DNA of 64,000 nucleotides, taken from NCBI GenBank assembly GCA_021325575.1, contig JAJPGW010000005.1, positions 62,001-126,000 on the forward strand, written 5' to 3'. Shown here piece by piece: positions 20,897 to 29,539 of this stretch. Under the pieces are notes generated by a model. That model saw only the letters and a list, made by a program, of their open reading frames with translations. It ran no database searches and had not been told where the DNA came from. Both the position numbers and the translations under genes were made by a program. The stretch's first letter is position 1. The number at the start of each line of letters is the position of its first letter. This DNA comes from Gammaproteobacteria bacterium (GTDB taxonomy: Bacteria > Pseudomonadota > Gammaproteobacteria > DSM-16500).

Positions 20897-21061
20897 ATGG
20901 CCAAACAAGATGAAGCTCCTAAAAAAGAACAGAAAAACGCATCGCTTTTTTATATGGGAGCGGAAGGATCGTTTTCGTTTTTTAAGCAAGCGGTAAAGAA
21001 GGAAAAGCAAAGTTTGCTAGAGCAAGAGGAACTGGATAAAACGCCGAAGCCTGAAGTTTAA
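20897..21061 (+). CDS. Small charged protein (54 residues), unknown
   Basis: ATG at 20897 with AAAGGGAGA 6-14 nt upstream; stop at 21059-21061. The product is 54 residues, begins MAKQDEAPKKEQKN, has a short aromatic segment (SFSFFKQAVKKEKQ) and a Lys/Glu-rich end. Two TATAAT-like hexamers (20837-20842, 20859-20864) lie upstream. It is on the strand opposite rnhB and lpxB and ends just before a palindromic repeat, like other short convergent genes here. I recognise no family. The good ribosome-binding site is the main support. Confidence 0.5.
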   Translation: MAKQDEAPKKEQKNASLFYMGAEGSFSFFKQAVKKEKQSLLEQEELDKTPKPEV

Positions 21062-21085
21062 TATCCTGCAGAAATCAATCAAACC

Positions 21086-21163
21086 CGTCATTGCGAGGAG
21101 CGTTTTTTGCGACGAAGCAATCTTTTGAGAGATTGCTTCGTCGCTACGCTCCTCGCAATGACG
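21086..21163. repeat. Paired REP-like palindrome overlapping the lpxB 3' end
   Basis: It begins CGTCATTGCGAGGAGCG and ends CTCGCAATGACG. It lies between the 54-residue gene (plus) and lpxB (minus). The last codons of lpxB (TSLRGA) and its TAG stop are inside the right arm. Confidence 0.92.
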
Positions 21164-22316
21164 TTGAAATCAGGGAAAAAATGGCTTCAGCTGCTTTCTC
21201 ACTTGCATTACAACGAAGTTTTTCATGAAGTTCGGTAAATCGTTTTTCAAGCGCTGCGACTTTTTCGGGATGATCGAGATAATCTAACAAGGCTAACGTC
21301 AATTTTTCAGGTGTGGCATCGTTTTGAATCAGTTCGGGAACAACTCGCTCGTTTGCTAATAAATTGGGTAAGCCAATATATTTCACGTGAATAATTCGTT
21401 TAGCAATTTGAAAAGTTAATGCACCGGTGCGATAGGCAATGACCATTGGGCGTTTGTAGAGCATGGTTTCTAAAGTGGCGGTACCAGAGGTCACTAACAC
21501 AACATCGGAAGCTTCCATGACATCATGTGAATGTCGTTCAAAAAATTTGATGGGGACTTCGGGAATATCTTTACGCCATTTAGTTTGAAATTCGACATGG
21601 CGTTTTTTATTGGCAGAAGACGTAATAAATTCAATTTGCGGCCGCACCTTCCAGATCCGATAGGCCGCAGCTATAAAAAGTTTTGCTAGATATTTTAATT
21701 CTTTGCGACGACTGCCGGGTAAAATCGCGATATAAATTTTTTCAGGATCTAAATTTAATCTTTTTCGGGCAGCTAATTTGTCGGGATGAAGCGGAATTTG
21801 ATCGGCTAAGGGATGACCGACGAATTTGACTGGGATTTGATGATCTTCGTAAATTTTCGCTTCGAATGGAAATAAGGTCAGCATTAAATCGACAGCGCGT
21901 GCGATTTTGAAAATGCGATTTTGCCGCCACGCCCAAACAGAGGGGCTTACGTAATGGGCCACGCGGATGCCTTTTTGACGTAATTTTAATTCCAAACCTA
22001 AATTAAAATCCGGTGAATCAATACCGATAAAAACATCCGGTTTGTTTTTTAAAAAGTGATGGTACAAACCATTTCGAATGTTGATCAGTTCTGGTAAGTG
22101 CATTAAGGGTTCGACAAAACCCATGAGCGAGAGACTTTCGATGTTGTAGAGACTTTCGCAGCCTTCGGCAATCATGGCGGGGCCGCCGACGCCGGTGATG
22201 GTTAAATGGGGAATTTTTTGGCGGAGTGCTTTGATAAGACTTGCGCCGAGTAAGTCACCTGAGGGTTCGCCTGCAACGATGCCGATTTTTATTCCTTCAA
22301 GAGTGTCATCCCGCAA
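21144..22316 (-). CDS. lpxB: Lipid-A-disaccharide synthase
   Basis: About 390 residues. It joins UDP-2,3-diacylglucosamine and lipid X to form lipid A disaccharide at the inner face of the cytoplasmic membrane (GT19 family). VAGEPSGDLLGASLI near the N-terminus, FIGIDSPDFN, ISPSVWAWR-like YVSPSVWAWR, LPGSRRKEL and TSGTATLET are visible. Start choice: no ATG fits. TTG at 22316 has AGAGGA 8 nt upstream and gives a normal N-terminus; TTG at 22334 is longer. Both lie in a terminal inverted repeat of the composite element at 22304-22497. The C-terminal TSLRGA comes from another repeat. It follows lpxA, as in other lipid A clusters. Confidence 0.95.
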   Translation of the reverse strand: MRDDTLEGIKIGIVAGEPSGDLLGASLIKALRQKIPHLTITGVGGPAMIAEGCESLYNIESLSLMGFVEPLMHLPELINIRNGLYHHFLKNKPDVFIGIDSPDFNLGLELKLRQKGIRVAHYVSPSVWAWRQNRIFKIARAVDLMLTLFPFEAKIYEDHQIPVKFVGHPLADQIPLHPDKLAARKRLNLDPEKIYIAILPGSRRKELKYLAKLFIAAAYRIWKVRPQIEFITSSANKKRHVEFQTKWRKDIPEVPIKFFERHSHDVMEASDVVLVTSGTATLETMLYKRPMVIAYRTGALTFQIAKRIIHVKYIGLPNLLANERVVPELIQNDATPEKLTLALLDYLDHPEKVAALEKRFTELHEKLRCNASEKAAEAIFSLISTSLRGA

Positions 22317-22497
22317 AACGTTCGTCCTCTGCAAATTTTCGAAGTTAATTTATTTCACGAACGTTTCTGCGGGACCTGGGCTTTTAACAAGTTTGCAGAT
22401 TCCTGCTTTCAGAACTGCAAACCCGGGTCCCGCAGAATTGCTCGCGAATTTTCTATGATACTTTCAAAATGACGAGCGAGCAATTTGCGGGATGACA
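22304..22497. repeat. Composite nested inverted-repeat element between lpxA and lpxB
   Basis: The ends are a perfect 14-bp inverted repeat (TGTCATCCCGCAAA at 22304-22317, complement at 22484-22497). Inside are AACGTTCGT/ACGAACGTT (22317-22325, 22357-22365), ATTGCTCGC/GCGAGCAAT (22437-22445, 22476-22484) and a longer imperfect pair built on CTGCGGGACCTGGG (22367-22380) with its partner just before 22437. It differs from the GTCATTGCG family. One end overlaps the lpxB start region. Confidence 0.85.
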
Positions 22498-22505
22498 AAA
22501 GGTTT

Positions 22506-23276
22506 TTATCGAATAATCCCGCGCTCAGATGTGTCAATAAAATCAATCATCATCTGCACATCAGAACAGTCTTTCACCATTTCCGTCAAATGGTCCATGG
22601 CTTTTTTAACAGTAAGCCCACTGCGATAAATCACTTTGTAAGCGCGTTTTAATTTCAGAATGGTTTCTTCTGAAATGCCGCGGCGTTTCATGCCGATGGT
22701 GTTTAAGCCAAAGGGTTTTGCATAGTAACCGGATACTTTTACAAAAGGCGGAACGTCTTTATCAATGACCGCACCCATGCAGGCAAAACTGTGTTTGCCC
22801 ATGCGGCATTCCTGAAATAATCCAGAAAAACCACTCATAATGACATAATCATCGACGGTCACGTGACCTGCAAGTGTCACGCCATTTGCGAAAATGACAT
22901 GATTGCCAATGACACAATCGTGCGCAATATGAACGTACGCCATAAATAAATTATCACTGCCGATGCGAGTGTAAGCTTTATCTTGTGCGGTGCCGCGATT
23001 AAAAGTACAAAATTCACGAATGGTATTGCGGTCACCAATTTCCAAAATGGTGCGCTCGCCGCGGAATTTTTTGTCCTGCGGAATTTCACCGATCGATGAA
23101 AACTGGAAAATTTTATTTTCTTTACCAATGATGGTTGGACCCTGAATGATGACATGCGGGCCAATCCAAGTGCCCTCGCCGATTTCAACTTCAGGACCGA
23201 TCATAGTCCAAGGGCCAATTTCTACATTGTTAGCAATTCGCGCCGATGGATCAATTATTGCAGTTGGATGAATCAT
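22506..23276 (-). CDS. lpxA: UDP-N-acetylglucosamine O-acyltransferase
   Basis: 256 residues from the ATG at 23276 (AAGGGG upstream), 1 nt after the fabZ stop. It performs the first step of lipid A synthesis, transferring a 3-hydroxyacyl chain from acyl carrier protein to UDP-GlcNAc. Left-handed beta-helix hexapeptides run from IHPTAIIDPSARI onward; the catalytic His is in AYVHIAHDC. By alignment from memory, the acyl-chain ruler position (Gly173 in E. coli) falls on the Met of ACMGAVIDKDV. A Met there favours C10 chains in Pseudomonas. Upstream in-frame codons from 23333 overlap fabZ and are not needed. Confidence 0.97.
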   Translation of the reverse strand: MIHPTAIIDPSARIANNVEIGPWTMIGPEVEIGEGTWIGPHVIIQGPTIIGKENKIFQFSSIGEIPQDKKFRGERTILEIGDRNTIREFCTFNRGTAQDKAYTRIGSDNLFMAYVHIAHDCVIGNHVIFANGVTLAGHVTVDDYVIMSGFSGLFQECRMGKHSFACMGAVIDKDVPPFVKVSGYYAKPFGLNTIGMKRRGISEETILKLKRAYKVIYRSGLTVKKAMDHLTEMVKDCSDVQMMIDFIDTSERGIIR

Positions 23277-23277
23277 A

Positions 23278-23721
23278 TTAACCCCTTCTCGCGCTAATAA
23301 GTTCTGCTTCACACACAATTTCGTCACCCACAAACGCCTTGGAATCTAACTTCCAAATATCACGTTTGGTTTTAGTGAGTCTCACTTCCAGACGTAATTG
23401 ATCGCCCGGTTCAACCACTCGGCGGAAACGCGCGTTATCAATTCCGGCAAATAAATACAAAACGCCGTCGCTCGGTGATGTTTTAGTGGATTTGTAAGCC
23501 AATACGCCGCCAGCTTGTGCCAGCGCTTCTAGTATCAAAACACCTGGCATGACAGGACGGTTAGGAAAATGTCCCTGAAAATAGGCTTCATTAATCGTGA
23601 CGTTTTTTATCGCCACCAAGGATTCACCTTCTTTGATGTCAATTACACGGTCAATCAATAAAAAAGGAAAGCGATGGGGCAAATATTTTAATACTTCATG
23701 AATATCCATTACACTTTTCAT
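23278..23721 (-). CDS. fabZ: 3-hydroxyacyl-ACP dehydratase FabZ
   Basis: 147 residues from the ATG at 23721. It dehydrates 3-hydroxyacyl-ACP in fatty acid elongation and controls the pool shared with lipid A synthesis. [19 protein letters not shown], the hot-dog-fold catalytic His in [21 protein letters not shown] (shown in part: [12 protein letters not shown]) and [13 protein letters not shown] are diagnostic. GAGAGAAATAACC precedes the start, and lpxD ends 2 nt before it. A longer frame to 23829 overlaps lpxD and is rejected. It is part of the lpxD-fabZ-lpxA run. Confidence 0.97.
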   Translation of the reverse strand: MKSVMDIHEVLKYLPHRFPFLLIDRVIDIKEGESLVAIKNVTINEAYFQGHFPNRPVMPGVLILEALAQAGGVLAYKSTKTSPSDGVLYLFAGIDNARFRRVVEPGDQLRLEVRLTKTKRDIWKLDSKAFVGDEIVCEAELISARRG

Positions 23722-23723
23722 GG

Positions 23724-24785
23724 TTATTTCTCTCTCGTTGAATGTTGACTTTCCAGTTTTTTTTCCAGAATTTTGACCCGCTCCACTAATTGCTCTAGAC
23801 GATTCACTCGCGCACTGTTTTTGCGCCATTCGTCTTGCTTTACCACGCCACCAACACCCGAGGCATACACACCCGATTCATGAATCGATCGCGTAATTGC
23901 GGCACCCCCAAGCACTACGACTTGATCGGCAATGGTTAAATGGCCCGCAAAACCTGCTGCACCGGCGATCAAACAATTTTTTCCAATGACAGTGCTGCCA
24001 GAAATGCCAACTAAGGCCGCAATCGCAGTATTCGCGCCAATTCGTACGTTATGCGCAATCTGGATCAGATTATCTAACTTCACTCCTTTCTCGATTACGG
24101 TATCGCCAACTGCGCCACGATCGATACTGCAGTTTGAACCGATTTCAACATCATCTTCGATGATCACACTGCCTAATTGCGGAACTTTGTGCCAGGTGCC
24201 CCGGTGATTTGCCATGCCGAAGCCATCACTACCAATCACGGTACCACTCGCAATTTTCACTCGCTTACCGAGTTTGATACGGTCATAGATCGTGACATTG
24301 GCATCAAGACGAGTGGATTCATCAATTACCGTCAATTCGCCGATCGCGCAACCAGGACTGATTACGACATGAGCACCGATTTTAACATTTTTTGCAATGG
24401 TACAATGCGCGCCGATTGATGCAGTGGGATGAATGTCAGCGTGTTCTTCAATCACAGCGGTCGGATGAATCCCCGGTTCCGGCGCACTTTTTGGATCAAA
24501 ATATTCAGCAATTTTGGCGTAAGTAAAATGCGGATTTTTAGAAATCAACGCATGGGTCGTGACCTCGGCTGCATCATTTGGCGATAAAATCACAGCCGCC
24601 GCTTGGGTGTTCGCCAGAAATTTTTTGTAAGCAGGATTTGTTAAAAAAGTAATGCAATCGGGCCGCGCATCTTGAATGGTGCACACACCTTTGATGACAC
24701 GCTTGGGATCCCCTTTGATTTCAACACCGAGTTCACTTGGAAGTGCGCTCACGAGTTCAGATAATGTGTATTGCATTTTTTTCAT
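23724..24785 (-). CDS. lpxD: UDP-3-O-(3-hydroxyacyl)glucosamine N-acyltransferase
   Basis: 353 residues. It adds the N-linked hydroxyacyl chain, the third step of lipid A synthesis. The N-terminal uridine-binding domain (TLSELVSAL to [11 protein letters not shown]) is followed by many hexapeptide repeats ([34 protein letters not shown]). The active-site region is [13 protein letters not shown], and a C-terminal helix ([19 protein letters not shown]) completes the trimer. The start is the ATG at 24785 (AAGAGA upstream); a TTG one codon earlier is possible. It is separated from ompH by a hairpin and a palindromic repeat. Confidence 0.97.
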   Translation of the reverse strand: MKKMQYTLSELVSALPSELGVEIKGDPKRVIKGVCTIQDARPDCITFLTNPAYKKFLANTQAAAVILSPNDAAEVTTHALISKNPHFTYAKIAEYFDPKSAPEPGIHPTAVIEEHADIHPTASIGAHCTIAKNVKIGAHVVISPGCAIGELTVIDESTRLDANVTIYDRIKLGKRVKIASGTVIGSDGFGMANHRGTWHKVPQLGSVIIEDDVEIGSNCSIDRGAVGDTVIEKGVKLDNLIQIAHNVRIGANTAIAALVGISGSTVIGKNCLIAGAAGFAGHLTIADQVVVLGGAAITRSIHESGVYASGVGGVVKQDEWRKNSARVNRLEQLVERVKILEKKLESQHSTREK

Positions 24786-24812
24786 CAAATCTCTTAATGT
24801 TCATATAAATCG

Positions 24813-24846
24813 AAATCCCGATGAGAGAGAATCTCTATCGGGATTT
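24813..24846 (-). terminator. Hairpin between ompH and lpxD (possible attenuator)
   Basis: AAATCCCGAT and ATCGGGATTT form a 10-bp stem continued by GAGAGA/TCTCT around GAA. There is only a weak T-run in the minus direction. It lies 28 nt before the lpxD start, so it may partly terminate ompH transcripts or structure the lpxD leader. Confidence 0.4.
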
Positions 24847-24859
24847 GTTTTGCACGGCT

Positions 24860-24935
24860 GTCATGCGAGTCGCCGTTAGGCGACGAAGCTATCTCAGGAG
24901 ATTGCTTCGTTGCGAAAAGCGCTCCTCGCAATGAC
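24860..24935. repeat. Paired REP-like palindrome between ompH and lpxD
   Basis: A diverged copy: GTCATGCGAGTCGCC at the left (inner stem GTCGCC/GGCGAC) and GCGCTCCTCGCAATGAC at the right. The outer ATTGC of the left unit has lost a base. It ends 10 nt past the ompH stop. Confidence 0.88.
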
Positions 24936-24945
24936 ATCCAGAAAA

Positions 24946-25464
24946 TTATTTCTTGTCAAACTCTTTTGATACATCTTTGGTGATGTCAGCGGAGTCATTT
25001 GCATAAATTACAGCTTGTGAATCTAACACGAGCGAATAATTATCTTTTTTAGCAATGCCAGAAATAATGTCATTCAATTGAGCCAACACGCTCTTCATGA
25101 TTTTGCCTTGTTCTTTGGCTAAATCTTGTTGGAACGCAGAAGCGTCTTTTGACAAAGAAGATTGATCATCAACGATTTTACGTTGTAATGCATCTCTGTC
25201 TTTTTGGTTCATGGTTGGACTTTCTTTTTTGAATTTGTCGAGTTCATCTTGCAAATCTTTTTGAGCAGCAACCAATTTGTCTTGGCGTGGCTTGAATTGG
25301 CTTTGCAATTTTTTGTTTAGCTCAGCAATTTTAGGAGATTGTTGGAAAACTTGCTGAACATTGACCACAGCAATATTCGGTTGTCCTGCGACATTCGTCT
25401 GAGCATAGGCTTGCGTGCCTGCGATCAGCAATACTGAACTCACTAACGCCAAAACTTTCTTCAT
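24946..25464 (-). CDS. ompH: Periplasmic chaperone Skp/OmpH
   Basis: 172 residues from the ATG at 25464 (GGAGAA upstream). The signal peptide MKKVLALVSSVLLIAGTQAYA has a likely cleavage after AYA. The mature part starts with the Skp beta segment (NIAVVNVQQVFQQSP) followed by long charged helices that form the tentacles of the trimer. It holds unfolded outer-membrane proteins on the way to BamA, encoded immediately upstream. A TTG four codons earlier is possible but less likely. The 87-nt gap from bamA includes the palindrome AAACCGGTTT. Confidence 0.95.
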   Translation of the reverse strand: MKKVLALVSSVLLIAGTQAYAQTNVAGQPNIAVVNVQQVFQQSPKIAELNKKLQSQFKPRQDKLVAAQKDLQDELDKFKKESPTMNQKDRDALQRKIVDDQSSLSKDASAFQQDLAKEQGKIMKSVLAQLNDIISGIAKKDNYSLVLDSQAVIYANDSADITKDVSKEFDKK

Positions 25465-25551
25465 AACTTTCTCCAATAAAAATTAATAATAATTCCTGCT
25501 TATTTTTTGACCCAAACCGGTTTTATTTCCAAGTCCCATAGTATGTCATGT

Positions 25552-27879
25552 TTATCCAAAATTAGCACCTAGAGAAAATTGGAAAGGTTCCACATCGTCA
25601 GCGATATGACCTGCCCCATGTTGACGATTAATGGGTTTAGCTAAGCTCACATCAATCAAGCCCAACATGGTCAACCAGTCCCCTTCAATACCCATAGAAT
25701 AACGGAGCGGACCCGATGCGGTGCCTCCAATTGGCCTATTGTCGAAGCTATTATAAACGTTACCTGCGTCCATAAAAACACTGGTACGGAAATTATCTGA
25801 AATATAATTGGGGAATATCATCGCGATCGAGGCAGTGGCCAATTCGTTACCACCTGTGGGTTTTTGTAAGGAATCTTTAGGCCCTAAAGAACCGCCCAAA
25901 AAGCCACGAACCGTATCAAAGCCGCCCGCATAATAGTTTTTGAAGAAGGGGAAATTCAAAGCGGTATTGCCGTTAAAGCTATTGCCATAACCTACCTGGC
26001 CTCGTGCGGTAAAAATAAAGCTGTCGTTTAAGGGGAAATACCATTTACTGCCAATGGAGGCCGTGTAATAAGTCAAGCCACCGACCAATGGCGCATAAAC
26101 ATTAAATCCTAAGGTATCTAATGATCCGCGTGTCGGGAATATCGCTTTATCGCGGCTGTCTCTGGAAATGCCTGAGATTAAATCACCCTGTACAAATTGT
26201 CGCCCATGTGCGTTGACAAAATTTTGTACTTGGGTCGAAACCTGGTTTTGTAGGGTTAATAAAGTGTCTTCGATACCGTAACCTAATTGAACTCGGTTAA
26301 AGACGTCTTTTTCTTGACCGATCGGAATATCATAAATCACGTTTAAGTCATACTGATTGGCAGTATAACTGGATGACAAGTTCGCAGCCCCTGGATTGGT
26401 TTTGGATAACGACAAGTTAATACTGCGCTGGATACCATCTGGGGTGTAATAAGGGTTGGTATAGTTTACCCCGATATAGGTTTCATAACGGTTTTTGGTT
26501 GCATTGAAGCCTAGTGTTTTGCCCGTTCCTAATAAATTCTTTTGATTGAAGGCGACACCGAATTGGATACCATATTGTTGTGAGTAACCCACACTAAAGG
26601 TCGCGGTCGCAGCGTTATCTTCGGTCACTTTATAGTTTACATCCACGAGATCATCTTCACCCTGAACTGGGAGTACCGTCATTTCGACATCTTTCACATA
26701 AGGCAGCATGCTTAAGCGATGTTTGGATTCTTCCAGTTTGCTGGTCGAAATCACCGATGATTCCATTTGCTGGATTTCACGACGCAATACTTCGTCATTG
26801 GTTTTTGAATTGTTGCTGAAATAAATATGGCGTACATACGTGCGTTTGCCTGGCTTCACATTAAATGTGATGAAAACCGTTTTGTTGGCATCATCAATTT
26901 TGGGATCAATTGAAATGATCGCAGAAGCATAACCAATATCACCGAGTGCATTGCTTAGTGCTTTTTCGCTATCGACGACTTTTTGTCTTGAAAAACGTTG
27001 GCCCGGTTTGACGGTAATGAGACTATACATTTTATCGCGCGGCAATATCAAATTGCCGGTTAAGTCCACGCCACTGACACTGTAAGGCACATTTTCATCG
27101 ATCGTGATCGTGAGATAAATCGATTTACGGTCCGGCGTAATTTCAACTTGTGATGATTTCACCTGGAAACGCACATAACCATGGTCTAAATAATAATTGC
27201 GTAAATTATCGAGACTTTCTTCGAGTTTTTCAGGCGTGTAACGGTCTTTTTGGGTAATAAACGTAAAAATACCCGGTGTTGAAACAGTTAATTGTTTCGT
27301 TAATGTGCTTTCGCTAAAAGCATGGTTTCCAATGATATTAATATGCCGAATTTTAGCAACCAAACCTTCCGAAATATCAATATTGACCATCACACGCCCA
27401 CGCGCCATCGGAGTCGTTGTCACATCAACGCGCGCATTATAACGGCCTAATTCATAATACTGGTTCAAGAGACTTTGTTTAATTCGATCTATCATCGCAC
27501 GGTTGTAAACATGGCCTTCGGCGATATCCATCGATTTCATGACGGTGGTTAATTTGTCTGTCGGAATAAATGAATTGCCTGAAATTTTCAGTTTACCAAT
27601 CGTCGGGCGCTCCACGACATCAATGATTAAAGTACTACCCGATCGGTTCAATGAAATGCTTTCAAAAAATCCGGTTTGATAAAGCGTGCGAATGATCGCT
27701 GCGGTTTTGGCGCCGGTCAGAGTTTGACCGGGGCGAATCGGAAGATAACTGTAAACGGTATTCGCAGAAATGCGCTGCAATCCCTGGATTTCGATTTTGT
27801 TGACGACAAAACTATCTGCCCAAACAGGTAAGCTGAGCAAGCTGCCGATTAAGATGAATAAGAGAATTATTTTTTTCAT
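25552..27879 (-). CDS. bamA: Outer membrane protein assembly factor BamA
   Basis: 775 residues. It inserts beta-barrel proteins into the outer membrane. A signal peptide (MKKIILLFILIGSLLSLPVWA) is followed by five POTRA domains (about residues 22-420; for example FVVNKIEIQGLQRIS) and a 16-strand barrel. The barrel holds the VRGF motif in GGFDTVRGFLGGSLGP. The last residues are SLGANFG, so the chain ends in Gly after the usual terminal Phe. In most gammaproteobacteria rseP lies directly upstream; here the 126 nt upstream of bamA hold no gene and the next gene is cdsA. Confidence 0.97.
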   Translation of the reverse strand: MKKIILLFILIGSLLSLPVWADSFVVNKIEIQGLQRISANTVYSYLPIRPGQTLTGAKTAAIIRTLYQTGFFESISLNRSGSTLIIDVVERPTIGKLKISGNSFIPTDKLTTVMKSMDIAEGHVYNRAMIDRIKQSLLNQYYELGRYNARVDVTTTPMARGRVMVNIDISEGLVAKIRHINIIGNHAFSESTLTKQLTVSTPGIFTFITQKDRYTPEKLEESLDNLRNYYLDHGYVRFQVKSSQVEITPDRKSIYLTITIDENVPYSVSGVDLTGNLILPRDKMYSLITVKPGQRFSRQKVVDSEKALSNALGDIGYASAIISIDPKIDDANKTVFITFNVKPGKRTYVRHIYFSNNSKTNDEVLRREIQQMESSVISTSKLEESKHRLSMLPYVKDVEMTVLPVQGEDDLVDVNYKVTEDNAATATFSVGYSQQYGIQFGVAFNQKNLLGTGKTLGFNATKNRYETYIGVNYTNPYYTPDGIQRSINLSLSKTNPGAANLSSSYTANQYDLNVIYDIPIGQEKDVFNRVQLGYGIEDTLLTLQNQVSTQVQNFVNAHGRQFVQGDLISGISRDSRDKAIFPTRGSLDTLGFNVYAPLVGGLTYYTASIGSKWYFPLNDSFIFTARGQVGYGNSFNGNTALNFPFFKNYYAGGFDTVRGFLGGSLGPKDSLQKPTGGNELATASIAMIFPNYISDNFRTSVFMDAGNVYNSFDNRPIGGTASGPLRYSMGIEGDWLTMLGLIDVSLAKPINRQHGAGHIADDVEPFQFSLGANFG

Positions 27880-27966
27880 ATTTTATACTTATTGTGGCGG
27901 AACAATTTAGCCGCTTAATTTAACCAGTTCTTATTGGTAAATCCAGAGTCTTTTTAAAAAAATCTT

Positions 27967-27990
27967 TGTCAGCCTGAGCAAAGGATGACA
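27967..27990. repeat. Short palindrome between cdsA and bamA
   Basis: TGTCAGCCTGAGCAAAGGATGACA is shortened here as TGTCAGCCT...AGGATGACA, a 9-bp inverted pair with one mismatch. It resembles a contracted form of the GTCATCCTGAGCGAAG repeat seen at 8635. It could be a weak terminator for the cdsA transcript. Confidence 0.5.
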
Positions 27991-28005
27991 GTATAAAAAA
28001 AACAC

Positions 28006-28815
28006 CTAGGCCAATTTGGTCAATAAAATTCCTCCGACCGCAAAAGCCGGTGCTGCCGCCGTAAGACTGTCGATTCGATCTAAGATTCCACCGTGTCCAG
28101 GCAACAGATGGCCTGAATCCTTGAGGCCTGCGTTTCGCTTTAACATGCTTTCAAATAAATCACCCAAAACGGAAAATAAAACGGTGACAATGGATAAAAT
28201 AATGAACGACAGCCATTGCGCAGAATCAAATTTAAAAATAATCAGCGTCGCCAATGCAATAACCAATGTCACAATGAGTTCGCCAATAAATCCTTGCCAG
28301 CTTTTTCCGGGACTGACTTTGGGGGCTAATTTATTTTTTCCCCATTTACGGCCAATAAAATAAGCGCTGCTGTCAGCTATCCAAACCAATACAAATAAAT
28401 ACATTAATACATAAATGCCGGTATCAACGTTACGGATAAAATTTAATGCGAGCCAGCAGGGAACTAAAACTAGCGCACCCATCACGCCGCGCGCGATGAT
28501 GCTTTTTCCCCAAACCGCACTTCCGCGAGGATAAAAAATCACTAGGAAAAATGCGATCAACCAACCCACTATCGCTCCATATAATGTGGCAGTTAATGGT
28601 AACTCAAACGCACACCACAATAAAAAAAGCACAATGAGCGGATAAATCAGTGCTCGCCATTTATTTTGCACACCCATCAAAAAAGACCATTCCCATGCTG
28701 CGACTAACACAAAAAGGGTTGTCAAAACGCAAAACCCAATGGGCGGCAGAAAAATTAATAATGCGATAAAAAGCGGAATTAAAACCAGTGCAGTCAAAAT
28801 ACGGTATTTAAGCAT
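28006..28815 (-). CDS. cdsA: Phosphatidate cytidylyltransferase
   Basis: 269 residues. It makes CDP-diacylglycerol from phosphatidate and CTP in the inner membrane, the branch point to all phospholipids. About seven to eight hydrophobic segments are visible. The family signature near the C-terminus is intact (MLKRNAGLKDSGHLLPGHGG, then ILDRIDS). The start overlaps the uppS 3' end by 8 nt. The usual following genes dxr and/or rseP are missing before bamA. Confidence 0.97.
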   Translation of the reverse strand: MLKYRILTALVLIPLFIALLIFLPPIGFCVLTTLFVLVAAWEWSFLMGVQNKWRALIYPLIVLFLLWCAFELPLTATLYGAIVGWLIAFFLVIFYPRGSAVWGKSIIARGVMGALVLVPCWLALNFIRNVDTGIYVLMYLFVLVWIADSSAYFIGRKWGKNKLAPKVSPGKSWQGFIGELIVTLVIALATLIIFKFDSAQWLSFIILSIVTVLFSVLGDLFESMLKRNAGLKDSGHLLPGHGGILDRIDSLTAAAPAFAVGGILLTKLA

Positions 28816-29539
28816 GTTCGGCTCTTAGTTGTTCACTTGTACATCCAAAACGACGCTCGCGCTTTCTGAAAAAAGCGATCGCTTTGTCCATTTCGGCCGC
28901 ATTAAAATCCGGCCAGAATACATCAGTAAAATAAAATTCCGCGTAAGCAAGCTGCCAAAGCATAAAATTACTGATGCGCTGTTCGCCGCTGGTGCGGATT
29001 AATAAGTCGGGTTCGGGTAAATCTTTTGAGGCAAGAAACGGTTCGATCAATTCAGGCGTAATTTGATTTGGTATGACTCTGCCCTGTTCAACTTCGACGG
29101 CTATTTTTCGCACCGCTTCACAAATATCCCAACGGCCGCCGTAATTTGCAGCGATTACGAGATTCAATCCGGTATTATTTCCGGTTAACGCTTCGGCATC
29201 GGCCATGAGTTGCTGTAATTTTTTATCAAACCGTTCACGATCACCCATTACGCGCAAACGGATATTGTTTTTATGCAGTTTTTTGACTTCGAGTTTCAAC
29301 ATCGTCATGAATAAGCTCATGAGATAACTGACTTCCATTTCCGGTCGCTGCCAGTTTTCACTGCTGAACGCAAAAAGGGTGAGGGCTTCGATTTTTTTTT
29401 CGGCGCAATATCTAACGGACTCACGCACAGCATCCACACCGGCTTTGTGGCCGGCAATACGCGGCAGATGACGTTGCTTGGCCCAACGGCCATTTCCATC
29501 CATGATAATCGCAATGTGTCGCGGTAATTTTTCGTTCAT
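28808..29539 (-). CDS. uppS: Undecaprenyl pyrophosphate synthase (cis-prenyltransferase)
   Basis: 243 residues. It condenses isopentenyl diphosphate units into the C55 lipid carrier for peptidoglycan and other envelope polymers. The catalytic motif HIAIIMDGNGRWAKQR, FAFSSENWQRP and the C-terminal DLLIRTSGEQRISNF are all present. The ATG at 29539 shares one base with the frr stop (TGATG), indicating coupling. It overlaps cdsA downstream by 8 nt. It belongs to the pyrH-frr-uppS-cdsA operon. Confidence 0.98.
   Translation of the reverse strand: MNEKLPRHIAIIMDGNGRWAKQRHLPRIAGHKAGVDAVRESVRYCAEKKIEALTLFAFSSENWQRPEMEVSYLMSLFMTMLKLEVKKLHKNNIRLRVMGDRERFDKKLQQLMADAEALTGNNTGLNLVIAANYGGRWDICEAVRKIAVEVEQGRVIPNQITPELIEPFLASKDLPEPDLLIRTSGEQRISNFMLWQLAYAEFYFTDVFWPDFNAAEMDKAIAFFRKRERRFGCTSEQLRAEHA

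Noticed and set aside
25465-25551. SigmaE promoter for ompH
   Set aside because: GGGACTT resembles a -35 but no matching -10 occurs at 15-17 nt.
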